Source: Lojkania enalia (Eukaryota; Ascomycota; Dothideomycetes; Pleosporales). From it: a stretch of DNA of 64,000 nt. The stretch spans positions 1-64,000 of the forward strand of contig ML986663.1 in NCBI GenBank assembly GCA_010094045.1. The letters are read 5' to 3'. The translations under genes and the position numbers were made by a program. The notes beneath the pieces were generated by a model. The model was not told the origin of the DNA. It saw nothing but the letters and a program-made list of their open reading frames with translations, and did no database searches. Positions 44,658-57,197 of the stretch are shown here, piece by piece; within the stretch, counting starts at the first letter, position 1; each line of letters opens with the position of its first letter.

Positions 44658-46827
44658 TTAACCGGCGAGCTCTCGCGGATACCTGGATTGACCGTCTACC
44701 TCGTATGGTGCTGATACCACAGGCGGAAACTTGGATTGACCCTCTACTTCACATGGTGTGGGTTGGCCTTCTACCTCATTAGGTCCTGAAGGTGCAGAGA
44801 TCTTAAATGCATCTACCAAGCGTGGTATTCTTCGCTTCATAAAGCAGAGGCAGCCAGTGATGACTAAAGTCAGCCCTACTACACCGCCAGCAACCCCGCC
44901 AGCAATTGCCCCGGTGTTGGTAGAAGTCTTTGACGTGATCGCAGTATTGGTCGGCAGAGAGGAGGTTGTGGAGTACATAATTGTTGGGCTTGATCTTTGA
45001 AATAACGATGTTAAGCCAGCAGTTTCGAAGCCTTCTTTTGGGGTGGTCTGAGTAGCGCCCCCTTGCTCGTTCCCGCCAATAACATCATAAACAAGTTTTG
45101 GCACAGTAAATGCATTCGTTGCCGAAGGTCCTTCGTACCAGGACGTCCAAGCCAGATTCGACAGATCGAAAAGTCTTAATCCGTAGTTTTCTTGGTCGCA
45201 TTCATCCTCGTCCCCCTCTTTGTCCCACCCCAGTTTGATGCCACCATAGGTCACCATATAGCGCTCTGCCACGGTGGTGCAGCCAAGAGCCTTTCGCGGG
45301 GGGGAATAAACGTCAATATGAATCCAGTGGAATGATGGTATAGAGAGGATCCACATATCAGAATAGGCGTCAGGTTGGGCATTCGGAGATTCTCCAGCGT
45401 AAATATAGATATTGTGACTGCTGTTGTCTGGTGCGCTTGCAGCAACAGCGCAGAAACGCCATCGGCCAGATGGAGGATCGCCTTCAACTGTCGTCGCTTG
45501 ACCGTACCATGAATCTGTTCCTGAATCGTAGACTAAGACCTTCCTCATACTCTCCATCTAAGTGGAATCCTGTCAATTTGGATCTGAAAGCTCTTTCCTA
45601 ATGAAGACTTACATCTTTTGTCTCTCTATGCATCCCGCCAAGGAGAATGCCAATACCTCCTGATGGGCTCGTCTGAGAATGGTGTATTATGAGTATAATA
45701 TCTAGCTATTCCTATTATACATTGACTTACAGTCCCGGGCAAAAAGACGAACTGCCCATTTTCGGTCCCTATCGTCGTTAACGGTTCATCTGTGGTAACG
45801 TTGGACCTAAAGAACAATCACAATGAGGACGCGATTCAAAGTCTTAGTTTGGCCTAGATTTCACGTACCACCTAAAGCTCCCTGGATCAAAAGTCAACAA
45901 GTTCCCGTTTCCGATCACTTCTTCATCCGGGCGCCCCACATAGCCAGGCACCGTATCTGGGTAAAGTTTTCTTGCCCCTGCCCCGTTGTTACCCGAGTAG
46001 AAGTATGCCTTTCCGTACCCTGCATTGTAAGCGAATGATCCACAGCAGAAAGTATCATTGACCCTAAAGCCACTATTTGGTTGCACTCCAGGCTCAGAAG
46101 TCCACTCGTCCGCATCTAAGTCGTACGAGAATATTGTTCCTCCTACGTAAGTAAAGTTTGAAGGAAGGAATTGCCCCTGCCGTGATAACCACGGTTCATC
46201 GTTGACATCGCCGCCAGCGACATATACTTTCCTCGAGTCCGCCCAGAAGGCTCCATTTTGGAATATAGTGATATTTCCAGGAATGTCTTTCGCGGACAAT
46301 ATCGAGCGATCGCTCAGGTTGCGCGCCGAGGTGAAATCTGCAATTCGGAGGTAGTGATCTAAGGTTTAATTATTAATTAGTCCATTTAACGTGACCTCTC
46401 AATGAAACACTCGGAGACTAACTCGTGATTTGGAAAGGCTTCTGCAAAGAGAACAAAGCAGTTAGCCTTTGTGTTGGATTCGATACATGGGCCATAACGA
46501 AACGCACCTCCGTGCCGTTCTTAACCCACGATTGGCCACCTACACTCTCGGAATCGAATCAATAGGTGCCTAATGTCTGGCTCGGATATCGTCTTTGCTC
46601 ACCGTACATGTATACTTTATTGTCGCTTTGAGCCACTAACGATTAATCAGCGAAGAATCGATACAACGGCACCGAGAGCTTGCTTAACGTTTGACTTCCC
46701 TGCGTTTGCATTCCTTCAGTGGATCCAGATCATCAACATTGACCGGATAATCCGTCGAAGCACTTCTAGAGGATACTGAGAGACATGCAAAAACAAAGAC
46801 TATGAGGGTGCTGAAGGGGGTCCTCAT
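44658..46827 (-). CDS. Kelch-repeat membrane protein, secreted ectodomain
   Basis: Eight exons: 46827-46689, 46635-46603, 46539-46508, 46441-46423, 46358-45869, 45806-45731, 45672-45613, 45557-44658; 1749 nt, 582 aa. A signal peptide (MRTPFSTLIVFVFACLSVSS) precedes a kelch-like beta-propeller. Blades are seen in DNKVYMYGGQSW, RKVYVAGGDV, KAYFYSGNN, GIGILLGGMH, NIYIYAGES and RYMVTYGGIKLG. A Ser/Thr-rich stalk leads to a Gly-rich membrane helix (about 498-521, GAIAGGVAGGVVGLTLVITG) and a cytosolic tail with EVEGQ/EVDGQ repeats. Exons 2-4 are only 33, 32 and 19 nt, but all joins keep frame and rebuild kelch sequence (KLAQSD...YGGQ). The architecture resembles fungal kelch/cell-wall sensor-like proteins. 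Ligand and function unknown. Confidence 0.85.
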
Positions 46828-47776
46828 AACTGGTACTGACGAGGCTGAGACCCAGCCAATTCAGTACCGAATCTGGAATCCGTGATGTATATGGTGCTTC
46901 GAGCTAAAAATAAGACAGGTTTCTAATGAGCCCAAGATCAGACTGAAATTGAATCAGAAGTGCGGTGCATTGGGTATCCAAGTCATGGTCGACGTATATT
47001 GTGAAACTTGAAGGTTTAGACCGGACCCCACGCCATGATCATTGTATGTAACCATACACCAGGCATTAATAATTGCTCATGGCTTGGCATCCATTGTAAC
47101 ACTGGGTCGATTATTTAAAAAAAAAAGAAAGATCCGAAATATACGCTATCAGCTTGAGAAAACGTTTGACCATGACCTGTTGGGACACTAAGATAATGTC
47201 GAGAGTAGTAGCCAAGGCAACCCCACTGGAGAAACGTCGACCCCCGAAACGGGCCCGATTTTGAGTAGAACATTCGCATAAGTTATTACCGTGCTTACGC
47301 CGAACTCCTCTGAATATTTCTCTTCCATTATATCGCGTTTCTCATTTCCTTAGGACGTCCTAGAGGATACTGAAGCCCATATGTGCTAATGAGTTCTCAA
47401 GAACAATATTCGCAACGTTGACTTCGAGACTTCTTCAAATACTCGCAGATTGGTGGAACCTCAAGTCGCGTTTCTAGCTGTTTTTGGACGCTTTGCACAA
47501 TTCAAGCGTCTAATAGAACATGTACATTTCGACTGTAGATAAGGCCTCTTCCTTTAATGACTTTTCAAATTCCTATGGAAAGAAAAAATAAAATAAAATA
47601 AAAGAGGTCTTAAGCAATCCTGCTGCCTCATGTATCACAGACCATGTCCAATACCTCCGATAGTGGAAGCAAATCACCAGGCTGTTCACATCCGATAGGG
47701 TATCCCGCACTGAACTCCTGCCCATATGCCGTTCGGCCGTAACAAAGTATAATACAAGAAGAAACTCGAGCCCGAC
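46828..47776. other. Intergenic region between the kelch and RMP1-like genes
   Basis: About 950 bp, AT-rich with several short A tracts (47116-47127, 47585-47605). No gene is supported. It should hold the kelch-gene promoter and the RMP1-like 3' end. Confidence 0.5.
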
Positions 47777-48421
47777 CTAGTACCTTTCAATGATAACGCC
47801 TTGGTCTTCCTCATCGTCTTCTTCACCTCCTAGGATGTTGCCGAACTCGCCAACGGCAACGCCCTCATCCATGCTCTGCAGAACAACCTTCATGTCCTCG
47901 CTGCCGATTTCCTCATACAGGTCTGTGATGCCTGTGATTCGGCATACACGAGCAACGCAGGCCATGAGGACCAATCCGATGACGGCGAATGGGCCCACGG
48001 CGACGAGCTGTGTGAAGTTCCTTTAGACTTGATTAGTTGCTATACGGCTAAAAGGGCAAGTTAGATGACCCGAATATCAGAGTACTTACAGGTACCACTG
48101 GTGGATATGGCGCTCATCCCAGAAACGCAGGCGCTGCTCGAGGACATTGGCTACATTGACCTTGCCGCTCTCCATCTCCTTGATCAAAAGGGCGAGTTGC
48201 TTGCGAAATTGCTGGAGAGACTTGAACCAATGATTGCGGCGATGCTGATGGCGGTTGCGAACGAAGAGGCGGTCGAGAAGCTCATGGATGTCGGCGAGTG
48301 CCTGCTTGTCCTTGTCGCTCGCTCGAAGGAGCTTCGTAGCTGTGAGTTTCGGGATCATATCGAGGGGCTCGAACGCCACGGTGTGGACTGGGATAGGCTG
48401 GAGAGAATTGAGGACCGCCAT
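47777..48421 (-). CDS. RMP1: RMP1-like RNase MRP protein subunit
   Basis: Rmp1 is a protein specific to RNase MRP, the ribonucleoprotein that cuts pre-rRNA. Two exons: 48421-48090 and 48020-47777; 576 nt, 191 aa, close to the yeast protein's size. The family signature is at 51-76: RLFVRNRHQHRRNHWFKSLQ followed by QFRKQL, which parallels the R-N-(K)-NQHR...WW block. The region after it is helical and basic, ending WDERHIHQWYL. After the splice (NFTQLVAVGPFAVIGLVLMA) comes a hydrophobic stretch of about 20 residues and an acidic tail (EEDDEEDQG). The acceptor AAAG at 48021 is chosen because the alternative CAG at 48008 breaks the frame. Confidence 0.8.
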
Positions 48422-51400
48422 TGTATCTTTTGGGGTAATTTTTGCCTGTTTCGGTGGGCCGCTTGTTGCTTTGATAGGTGCTTCTTGTATCGGCGCGCCT
48501 GCTAGTGGGAAAGGCTAATTGCACAACCGCGTAAAAATGTCGAAGGTCTAACACATAGACAGACGGCAACGTGCGTAGACTTCCAAGAAAGTATGAAGCC
48601 GTTAAAAGCCGGGTTATCCTCCCGATGACGAAATAGACGGAGACCGTCGGTAGATGCGGAAGATGAATGGCTGATTGGTGATGCTGAGTTGCAGGTAAAA
48701 GTCTCGTGACGAGCGCGGTATGCAGCGTATGATCAAAGCGGGATGACAGTCGGATTGGATTTGGGCAAAGACGCTAATAGTGTCAACCCAACGCTCATAC
48801 TTTACGGAAGCTGGGAAGAGGCTGAATAAAGGTGATGAGTAAGTGCTGAGGAGGAAGAAAGGATGAAAATAGTTGCATCCAGCGGGAAGATGAACCTTTT
48901 TGAGTGCGGGTGTAGGAGAAGTTGTTGTGGTGTTCTTTTTATCGAGGCACAGTCAGGGCACAGATCTCAGATCCTTTTGGATTTGAAGTCAGCGACTCGA
49001 AGCGCCTAACAAGATCGTCGTGTGCTGCGCAGTTTCAGGAGGCTTGTAGGGGCTGATCAGCGACGCAGCTGTCACAGGTTAATAGATCCGTTTGATGGAT
49101 CGAAGATGAACTTATAAACTCGTAGAGTATGTGCCGAGGGGCGGTGAATGGCTGGCACGAGGACAGTTGTGTTCCACACCTTTTCCTCGATTCTAGTCTC
49201 GGCCCGGGCCCTTAGGCCTCAGGTATTAATTCTGAGGTAAGATAAGAGCCTGCAAGGTGTAATGTAGACAAAAACGCGGGTCCATTAAAGGCGTCTTTGA
49301 AGATGAAGCGGGATTCAGATCGGCATTTGAGTGATGAGGATGGTCACACAGATTTCAGCCGTCCATGGAGATGAGCATTGGAAAGTAGATACCTCGTGCT
49401 AGCTGAGGATTTTCGCTCTCAATATCCTTAGCGGCGGGCAGTTCGCGTAATGGTGCCGTCTCCATACACTAGAGTGCCCAGCTTGAGCTCCCAAGGAACA
49501 TGATAGTGCGCCCCGCCGTTCCACTGACTGTCCTACTCTCCCTTTCTCCAAGACCAATTCGTCCTCCACATCGCTCTTGCTTGACCAGCACGCAACATTT
49601 CGCTTCGTCATTTGGCCTACGACTTTGTATCTTCCTTCTCGTTTATTTCCTAACGCCTCTCCAACAGCAGATTGAGCTTGACGGTGAGAGCACCCTCGGG
49701 GATCCAGCCACCTCCCGTACGCCTATTGGACACCCTGTAGACTTCCATCGGCGATAGAACAAGTTCTACTCAATATACTACCTCTATTAGATGGTATTTC
49801 CGATAGACAGATGGCGATGCGGCCGCGGAGCGCTTACGATTCAAGGCCCTATGTTTGCGGAGTTGAACGTGGCCGCCAGCTCCTGCAGCTCCGCCGCGAT
49901 CCTTCGTCGCTCCTTACAACCGACGCCCAGGTACCTATCCAAGTCTTCCGGTGGATGAAGAAGGCCACAGCTGCTTTATGCTCCTTGCAAGCATTAGGAT
50001 GAGGCGGCTACCCTCGTCCGCTGCTCTTGTGGGGCGACGCTCTACCCGCAAGCGTTCGAGCCTTCACAAGGGGTGTTCGAGTGGCATTAACGGCAGATCA
50101 GACACACAGACAGCTATTCTGTGGCCCAGACAAGACAACAGATCTTTCTAGTAGCATCGCTTCTGCTTTTAATGGCTATTTTCTGACTGAGGGTCGTCGC
50201 AACAACCCGGAAACCGCACAGCGTCTTCCCATCGCCATCGGCGCAATAATCGACCCAACAGCATCGTCAGAAGGTGACCTTTGCGAAACCAGACACAGCC
50301 CCACACCAAAGAAGATACCGTAGCATGTTTTGGCGGGTCGCCTTCGGAGCTTGTTGATATCCTAACGAGGTCATTATGGCGAGACTACCGTCAATCCAAA
50401 GGACACATCTGCGGCGCAACGGTACGGTTCACCCATTTCGATGTCTTCGGATCGAGTGCTTGTAGGGCTACAATAGTAGCCGCCATCTATAATCAACGGT
50501 TGTCAGGCTCAGTCCTAAAGCCATGGTTGATATGTTCGCCTAGGCTGTGGATTTGATGTCGCAATATGCTAACGTAATGTTTAATTCTCAGAAGCCTCAT
50601 GCCGACAATACTTGCGCATACCATCTCTAATCATTGATTCTTTCGAACGAATCAAGCCCTCATCGACTGCATCATCCAATGAAAGCTGCGTTCGATTGGT
50701 TGAGAACCAGCGGACTAGACACACCCGGATACCTAATTCTAGACCAGTCATGGATATGCCTATCGTGCAAGGCATAGGTCTGCATGTGCTCAGCGGGGCA
50801 TCCACGACTTGCTTGGTTTTGGTGGTGGATAGCATGGTTCTGAGGGGACCCTTCCTGTTCATAAGGATAGGTCCAACTTTCACGATTTGTTTATTCAGAC
50901 GCAGGCCATCAATCGGGGTCTTTTCCCCAGCCACCCTCACCCTACACACGAGACGCAAATTCCAGAACAGCCACGATTATTTTAGTGGCGGGGTACTACG
51001 ACGGAATCATGGTTCGTAATATCCGACTAAAAGCATAAGTAAATATCGATACCATATACTTCACAGGGGTAAGCCAATAGAATATTTTTTTTTTTTTTTT
51101 TTTTTGTTTTGAGGCCTGGTCCGCCAAACTGTGTGGTCACTCTCTACCTAACCTCTAGTTGAATAGGGCCTGAGCATTCGAAATTGCTGGTGGCATAGGA
51201 TGACGCGGAAAGATGACGGGCTGTAACCAATCGGTTGAAAGATAATCATGCCGACATCCGAGGACAAATTTCATGGCAGCATTGGCGTTCGAAGGCTGCA
51301 AATCTCGGGTTCACGAAGCTGTCCAACCTCCCGTACATTTTACTTTCGCCGAGTGCAACTGTGCATATGAACCGGACCAAGTTTTTCCATGGCCATTTGC

Positions 51401-54400
51401 AACCAAAATGCTACCAGTATGTGGTGTATTCTAACCGAAAATCTCGACATCCGTGTCACTATTCTGCCTCACAGCGACGGAATCGCGACGAGATAAGCAC
51501 CTTGTGATTCATGGAGATATTGACTATAAGTGAATAGGAAAATATTAGATGGTGGTCAGACAACTTCAGGATATTAGAAATCAAGGAGAGCACATCTCGG
51601 TCCTTAGTTTGCGGATGGAGGAGCATTGACCATGTTCAAGCTGTGCTCGGGGCGCTCCGATCCTCGAGACGGGGGCCGATTGTGTCGGTATAAGTTGATT
51701 CGAAGGCAAATGACTGACCCCATCTAGCAATAGGTTACATAGTGTAATAAGCGACATACTGGTGTCTAGGTTCGGCACGGCATCTGGATATGTGAGCGAG
51801 AGTCACTTACTATCGATCTTGTCCAGAAGCGCTCAAGGACAATCCGTTGATATATTGTGGGATTCAAAAATGATAAAAATTCGTATGGTCCGTGCACAAT
51901 CCTTCTAGAAATTCGACTCTTCTCCGTTCGGATAACTGGGTTTCTAGGTATTGGATGAGACGTGCTTCGTGTTCCTCGCGCAAGTTCAGATGTCCAAACG
52001 GTAGCGATGTTCTATGAGTCCCCCTTATTTCGATCCATCCGGGACCAATTTAGGAGATATAATGCCATGGCCCCTTGCCGACGGTATATAAAGAATGGTC
52101 TGTAAATGCCCTGTCTTCCAAGATTGCAATCCTTTCAAATGGCATATCTACATACCACTAGGTGACGGCTTGAAGAACTTATTTTGCGCCATAGAATTGA
52201 CATCTTCCCGGCTACTTCCGGCTCTACGTCGTGGAATTTCTTGAAGAGACCTCGGGCTCGAGAATCCCAATGTCATACTTTTTCCTGACGCTGTCAAGTC
52301 TCTTGTAAGACTTGACAGCTTGTTTCTCCAACTTCCCTTGTAGTTTTCTTTTTTCTTTGTCTCCTGCAAATGTGATCTCAGCTTGAAATAGATCGAGCTG
52401 AGGGAGATGGAAGTGCTTCAATCTTATAACAATGGAGACCGAGACATCAAAAAGCCATTTACCTCCTAATCCTAGATCCGCCATATATAGTATAACTTTC
52501 AAGTCTACCTCAAATCTAGTGTATTCTAGATATAGGATTTTGCAACATGTTAAAAGCGCTCACGAGACACTTGTATTTTCCGTCATTACCTTTCCGATGC
52601 CAAGCTTGAAATTTATTGAAGAACTTTGGACTTGAGGTCGTCATTTGAATAGCAATCGGAAGGAGAGATCGACGAAGTCGTTCTCCGTTGATGTCTGAGG
52701 CTTGACGGAGCGACGATCTCGAAATTGTGGTCTCAAAGCTTTTTTATACTGGAAAATTTCTTGAAAGGTCTGAGACCCCTAGCCATGACCTCTGCTCTTT
52801 GGGACAAGGGATCAGCGCGTTATTTAGAGCACTTTGTTGTACTCTCTGTAGATGCTGACTTGTTTTTAGTTGTGAGTCCAGAGCCCGAAATGGCCTCCAA
52901 GGGTCTTTGGATTTCTGGAATCGCGCATATCGATGAACAACACCACACTTATTAGAAGGCATTGGATTCCCTACCAAAACTGACCCTTTCTATGACGCAA
53001 AATCGGCTCCAAATATTCGGGCCGCGGACCTTTCCTTGGATGGCTCGACCGTGCGGCAACATAGAAGATCCATTACTGCCTCCCTCGACTCCGGAGCCGA
53101 TGAAAGGGCACCTGTCGTACTGTGATATATTGCATGCCTCCCGGATGACGGGCAGGGTTTCGAGATACCATCAAATCTCTAGTCATATCTGATAAACCTT
53201 TCTGACCATAATTCTTGTACTTCTTCTGCCTATTCTGGATACATAAATGACGATTCCTGGCTCCGCGTTATGGATATATGCGGCGCGCACATATTCCCGC
53301 CACTGGAGGAGGCTTCGAAGCACGAGAGTAGCGTTATGAACGATTCAATTACCTTGGATAGCTGACGGCCACGCATGCATTGCCATGTGTACGCGTAGAG
53401 ACTATACCAATAGGTTTCCTTCGCCATCCCGGATACCCACAGCTAAGATCTAGTCTTTCCCTTCTCCTCGCTCGTGAATCCCAGATGGAAGTATATCTCA
53501 CAGTTTCGAAAATTTGCTCGAGGCTACGTATCAGCTGGCTTGGACACCAGACGTCATGGGCCTGTTTTGTGCTCGAGATTCGCGTTCACCAACCAAGGAT
53601 TAAGAGTTAGCGATGACAGAACCTCCATCTCGGCGTTTCCTTTGGCAATAGAGTCGTTGATCTAGGGACACTATAAGGATTGATGTTGGTACTCTTGGTC
53701 TGAGGTGTTTTCAAGTCCCTATGATGTGCACACAAGCCGCAATTACCGCTTGATGTCTGAAGAGCTTGAAGAGATGACTTCCAATCCTTTCTGTCCCGCA
53801 AGTTTGGTGACCGACGCCGCTGCACCCGACCCAGAAGCATCAGGCTTTCATGACGGAAATGTGGTCGACTATCAAAATGTCAAGTGAGTAGTGTTCAACC
53901 ATCGTGGCAGTTGGGCAAAAGGCTCACGTCTATCATGGAGGGATACGATGTGATGATGGACTCGAATAGCTCAACGGTGCCACCCGCTTCGTCAACTCGC
54001 TGTGTAAGGCGGCATCGGTCAACGAGGTCGTTGAAGACGCGTCCCCACGGATATTAGTGTCCCAAAAGAGGCCGCGGGCGCTGAATAGCTTTCACATTAA
54101 TGTGTGAAGCAAGTTTATTGAATATCGCCGCGCCTGAAATACCATAAGGAGGATAGATAGAAGAAGATTGCTTATCCGTTGCATTATTCGGTCCACGGAA
54201 GCACAGTTCTCATTGCGATTGGTCGCTGCCCAATGAAGATACCTTCGACGGCTCATATTCCGCCAAATACAGTAATCTTGTCCGGATCCGTCTTGGAGGT
54301 AAAGCCCTTTCGTAGGACTTACAGGTTGTCACGAAGGGCGCAACAGCGGCGAAGAGGCAGCTTCAAGGAGAAGCTTCCGCACCGGCGTCTACTATCCCTC

Positions 54401-57197
54401 CTCAACCCCGTCATGGCTCTATATGAGTGTCTTGTTGGTACACGCATCGTCTCGGAGCGGTCTGGCGGCTGCCAGTTTCGTGAGCGTGGTCAGTATGTCT
54501 TGGGTGCGGGCTCGGGCCATTCCTGTTGGCAGCAATTACTTGCCTAAAGCAATTGTTTGTTCCGGCCAGTTGCATCTAGGGGCTGGATTGTACTCACTAC
54601 GCGTCGTCTTCTCCTTGCCCTCGCCGCTATCTATTAGAGTCGAAGCCGGAGTCCGACGAGGAAGCCAGTCATCCTTGTCGTGAGCCGGAGGGCCCCTTCT
54701 TGCACGAGTATCAGCAGCAGCAGTAGGGCGACGAGGACAACCAGGAGAATGTCCACGCCTACTCGTCAGCAATTCAAAATTTCGGAGAATTGTGGTGGTG
54801 TGTCGCTTGACGGGGTTCGTTTGTGGATTTTACACCAAGCGGGTCGTATTGCGGAGAGTTAGAGCAGCACCGACAGGCCTTGGAGTAGTCAGCGGGTGAT
54901 GCGCACCGAGCCTAAAGTCCCACAACTTGGTGCAGCGGTGAACAGCAAAGTTCAAGAGGTTACATGGCTCTAGGAGCTGTGCGTTATGGAGCAGACAAGG
55001 CAGCTGGTGTTTGGAAGATCACGAGCGTCCTCCGCAGCGCTCGGGAGATGGCCGCTGAAGCGCCCCAGGCCTCAGCGGTCCCCAGGGCCCTCCCCACAAG
55101 CCCGCCTCACTCCGACGACGCCTCTATTTGAATCTGCCAGTGATGTCTACCACAGAGATAGAGCTGTGTAAGAGGCATTGAGGATGACAGTCATACAGCA
55201 TATGAAGCAGCCTTTCCACAAACTGTGGCCACCTTTGTCCGCCACGAGGAAACACGGATTATGCGGCTTGGTTTTGCTCAGCCTACCAAACTAGTGCGGT
55301 TGGTGTAGGTATGCATCGTAGTAGACTTTGGGCATGTTCAGGGAGCACATCATAAACATGACGAGCTTTCAATCTCGGGCAGCGCAAAATACCCCTATTT
55401 TCGTGCTGTTTGATGGTTTGTCTCTACAACGAGCACTTAGTAGACATCTTAGAGCCGCCTACGCTCTAGAGATCGAGCCATATGGCTAGGAGCATACGGA
55501 GACATGAGACTACATTTTCTCGATAACGCGGAGCTCCTCGTGCTTGAGGAAATTCTCATCATCCAACCTGTCATATCAATCTGCGTAGGAAGCCCATTCG
55601 TCGACTTTGTATATGCAAGGTTCCAAGCAACCCCGGGATCTTCATTTCCCGGTCTAAATTGGGATTTTGACACTGGGCCTATCATCGACCATTACTACGT
55701 CATGATTCCAATTCTGAATTTCCCGAGGCTCAAGTATGAGCTCCCGAACGTATCGAGGCTCCAGAACGGTGCATGAGATGCAGGTAATTCCAGAGGCTGT
55801 TTCTATGATATGATTCAAGTCTACCATCTCACCTCTAATTCGCAAACTGCAATGGCTCTCTGATTCTCATTTCCTTACCCGCCCAATATATCACCCAGAC
55901 GGATGTGTATATCTCCTGTCCTATAAATTTAATTTGCAACCTTCTGGACGTTTCAGGTAGCACTTCTGGCCTCCTCTGATCACTCAAGGACTTCTAAGAA
56001 CTATTATCAGACTTATTCAAATCTCCTGAAGTAGTCCTGGATTAGGCACGTATCGAACCGCTACTTAACAGCCACGATTTTCTCGTTCCACAATAAGGAC
56101 ACTGTCCCGTCTCTTTCCCACATGACTTTGAAAGGATAAGTCAGGTCGGATGATGCTCAACTACATATCCCAAGTTTGAGAGATGCTCCGAAGTTGGGAG
56201 TTCCTCATATGGCGACTTCTTAGCCTTTTCATGGTTATTGTCAAACTTAATTTTGAGCTCCTCAAAAGATCTAGTGCAGCGGATGCGTCCATCAACTAGC
56301 AGGCATGCGGTCTAGTTCCATGCAATACATTTGCGGATTTACTCTTGCGAACGATATTCAAGCTATCCTCACATATCAACCGAAACAATTACAAAAGAAA
56401 TATTATCATCCTATTACGGACACTCCAACACTCATATTAGGTTACCAACACGATAGCTCCAAATTTTGTAACTACGTTCTCCGAGCCTGGTTTCCCATCT
56501 CCCTCAAACTCCCAGCCCAACATCCAAAAGTCTTCTCCATCTTACCCGGTACCTCCGGCGCTCCAAAGAGAAAATATGGCTCGAATTTTGAGCATCCAAT
56601 GGCTACCTCCTACTCCTATTAATCCCACTCCGGCAGTCCTGTCATTCCTTCACTACTCCTACCTGTGACCCCATTCATGAGTAACTATCATCATTACTAT
56701 CAAATAATATCACAGCGCATCACGAAAGTCAGGAAGCAGTATTGGTGGGTATAAATTCCTGTCTATTTTTTCCGAGAACATAGCAAAGAAACTAAAGTAC
56801 TCGCATATTTGGTGAGAGTTGCCATCGGTATCCATAACACATTGGCCGTTCATATCGCAAGACACATTGCCATCCTACGATACAGTTGGAATTCAGCAAC
56901 CCAACACTCAGAAGAGGTCTTAGCCAAGACCTTTGAAAAACTCATACATTGGAAAGAAGTTGTGACAACATGACATATGCTTTCGAAAGCTGTCAGATCC
57001 GAGGGGAATATCCGAAAGAAACAACAAATAAAATCTCGAAAGAAAGAATCGTACAATCCGTTGCGTATGTGATGGAGATTCATAGTTGACCTCGAATTAG
57101 GCGCAACGGAAGACTATGGAGGACACAAACTTACGAACGCGATAACGAATCACGCTGAGCGATCGAGATACTCGTAACTTAGTGATTGCGGGACAAC
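48422..57197. other. 8.8-kb gene desert with short broken frames
   Basis: No open frame longer than about 125 codons and no recognisable domain on either strand. Composition varies: GC-balanced at 48.5-51 kb and 54-55.5 kb, more AT-rich at 51-54 kb and 55.5-57.2 kb. A 21-base T run is at 51085-51105. Several short frames lie in succession (for example 50027-50323, 52224-52502 minus, 53474-53665, 54179-54547, 55504-55776) but I could not join any into a known protein. It may be decayed coding or transposon DNA, or true intergenic sequence. Confidence 0.5.
51085..51105. repeat. T21 homopolymer
   Basis: An uninterrupted run of 21 T bases inside the gene desert. It could be a nucleosome-excluding tract or the inverted poly(A) of a retrotransposed fragment. 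No flanking target duplication was recognised. Confidence 0.85.

Noticed and set aside
54536..54772. Minus-strand alternative frame with a leucine-rich, membrane-helix-like run
   Set aside because: It arises from a GCAGCAGCAG repeat; no start, no continuing frame and no homologous context.
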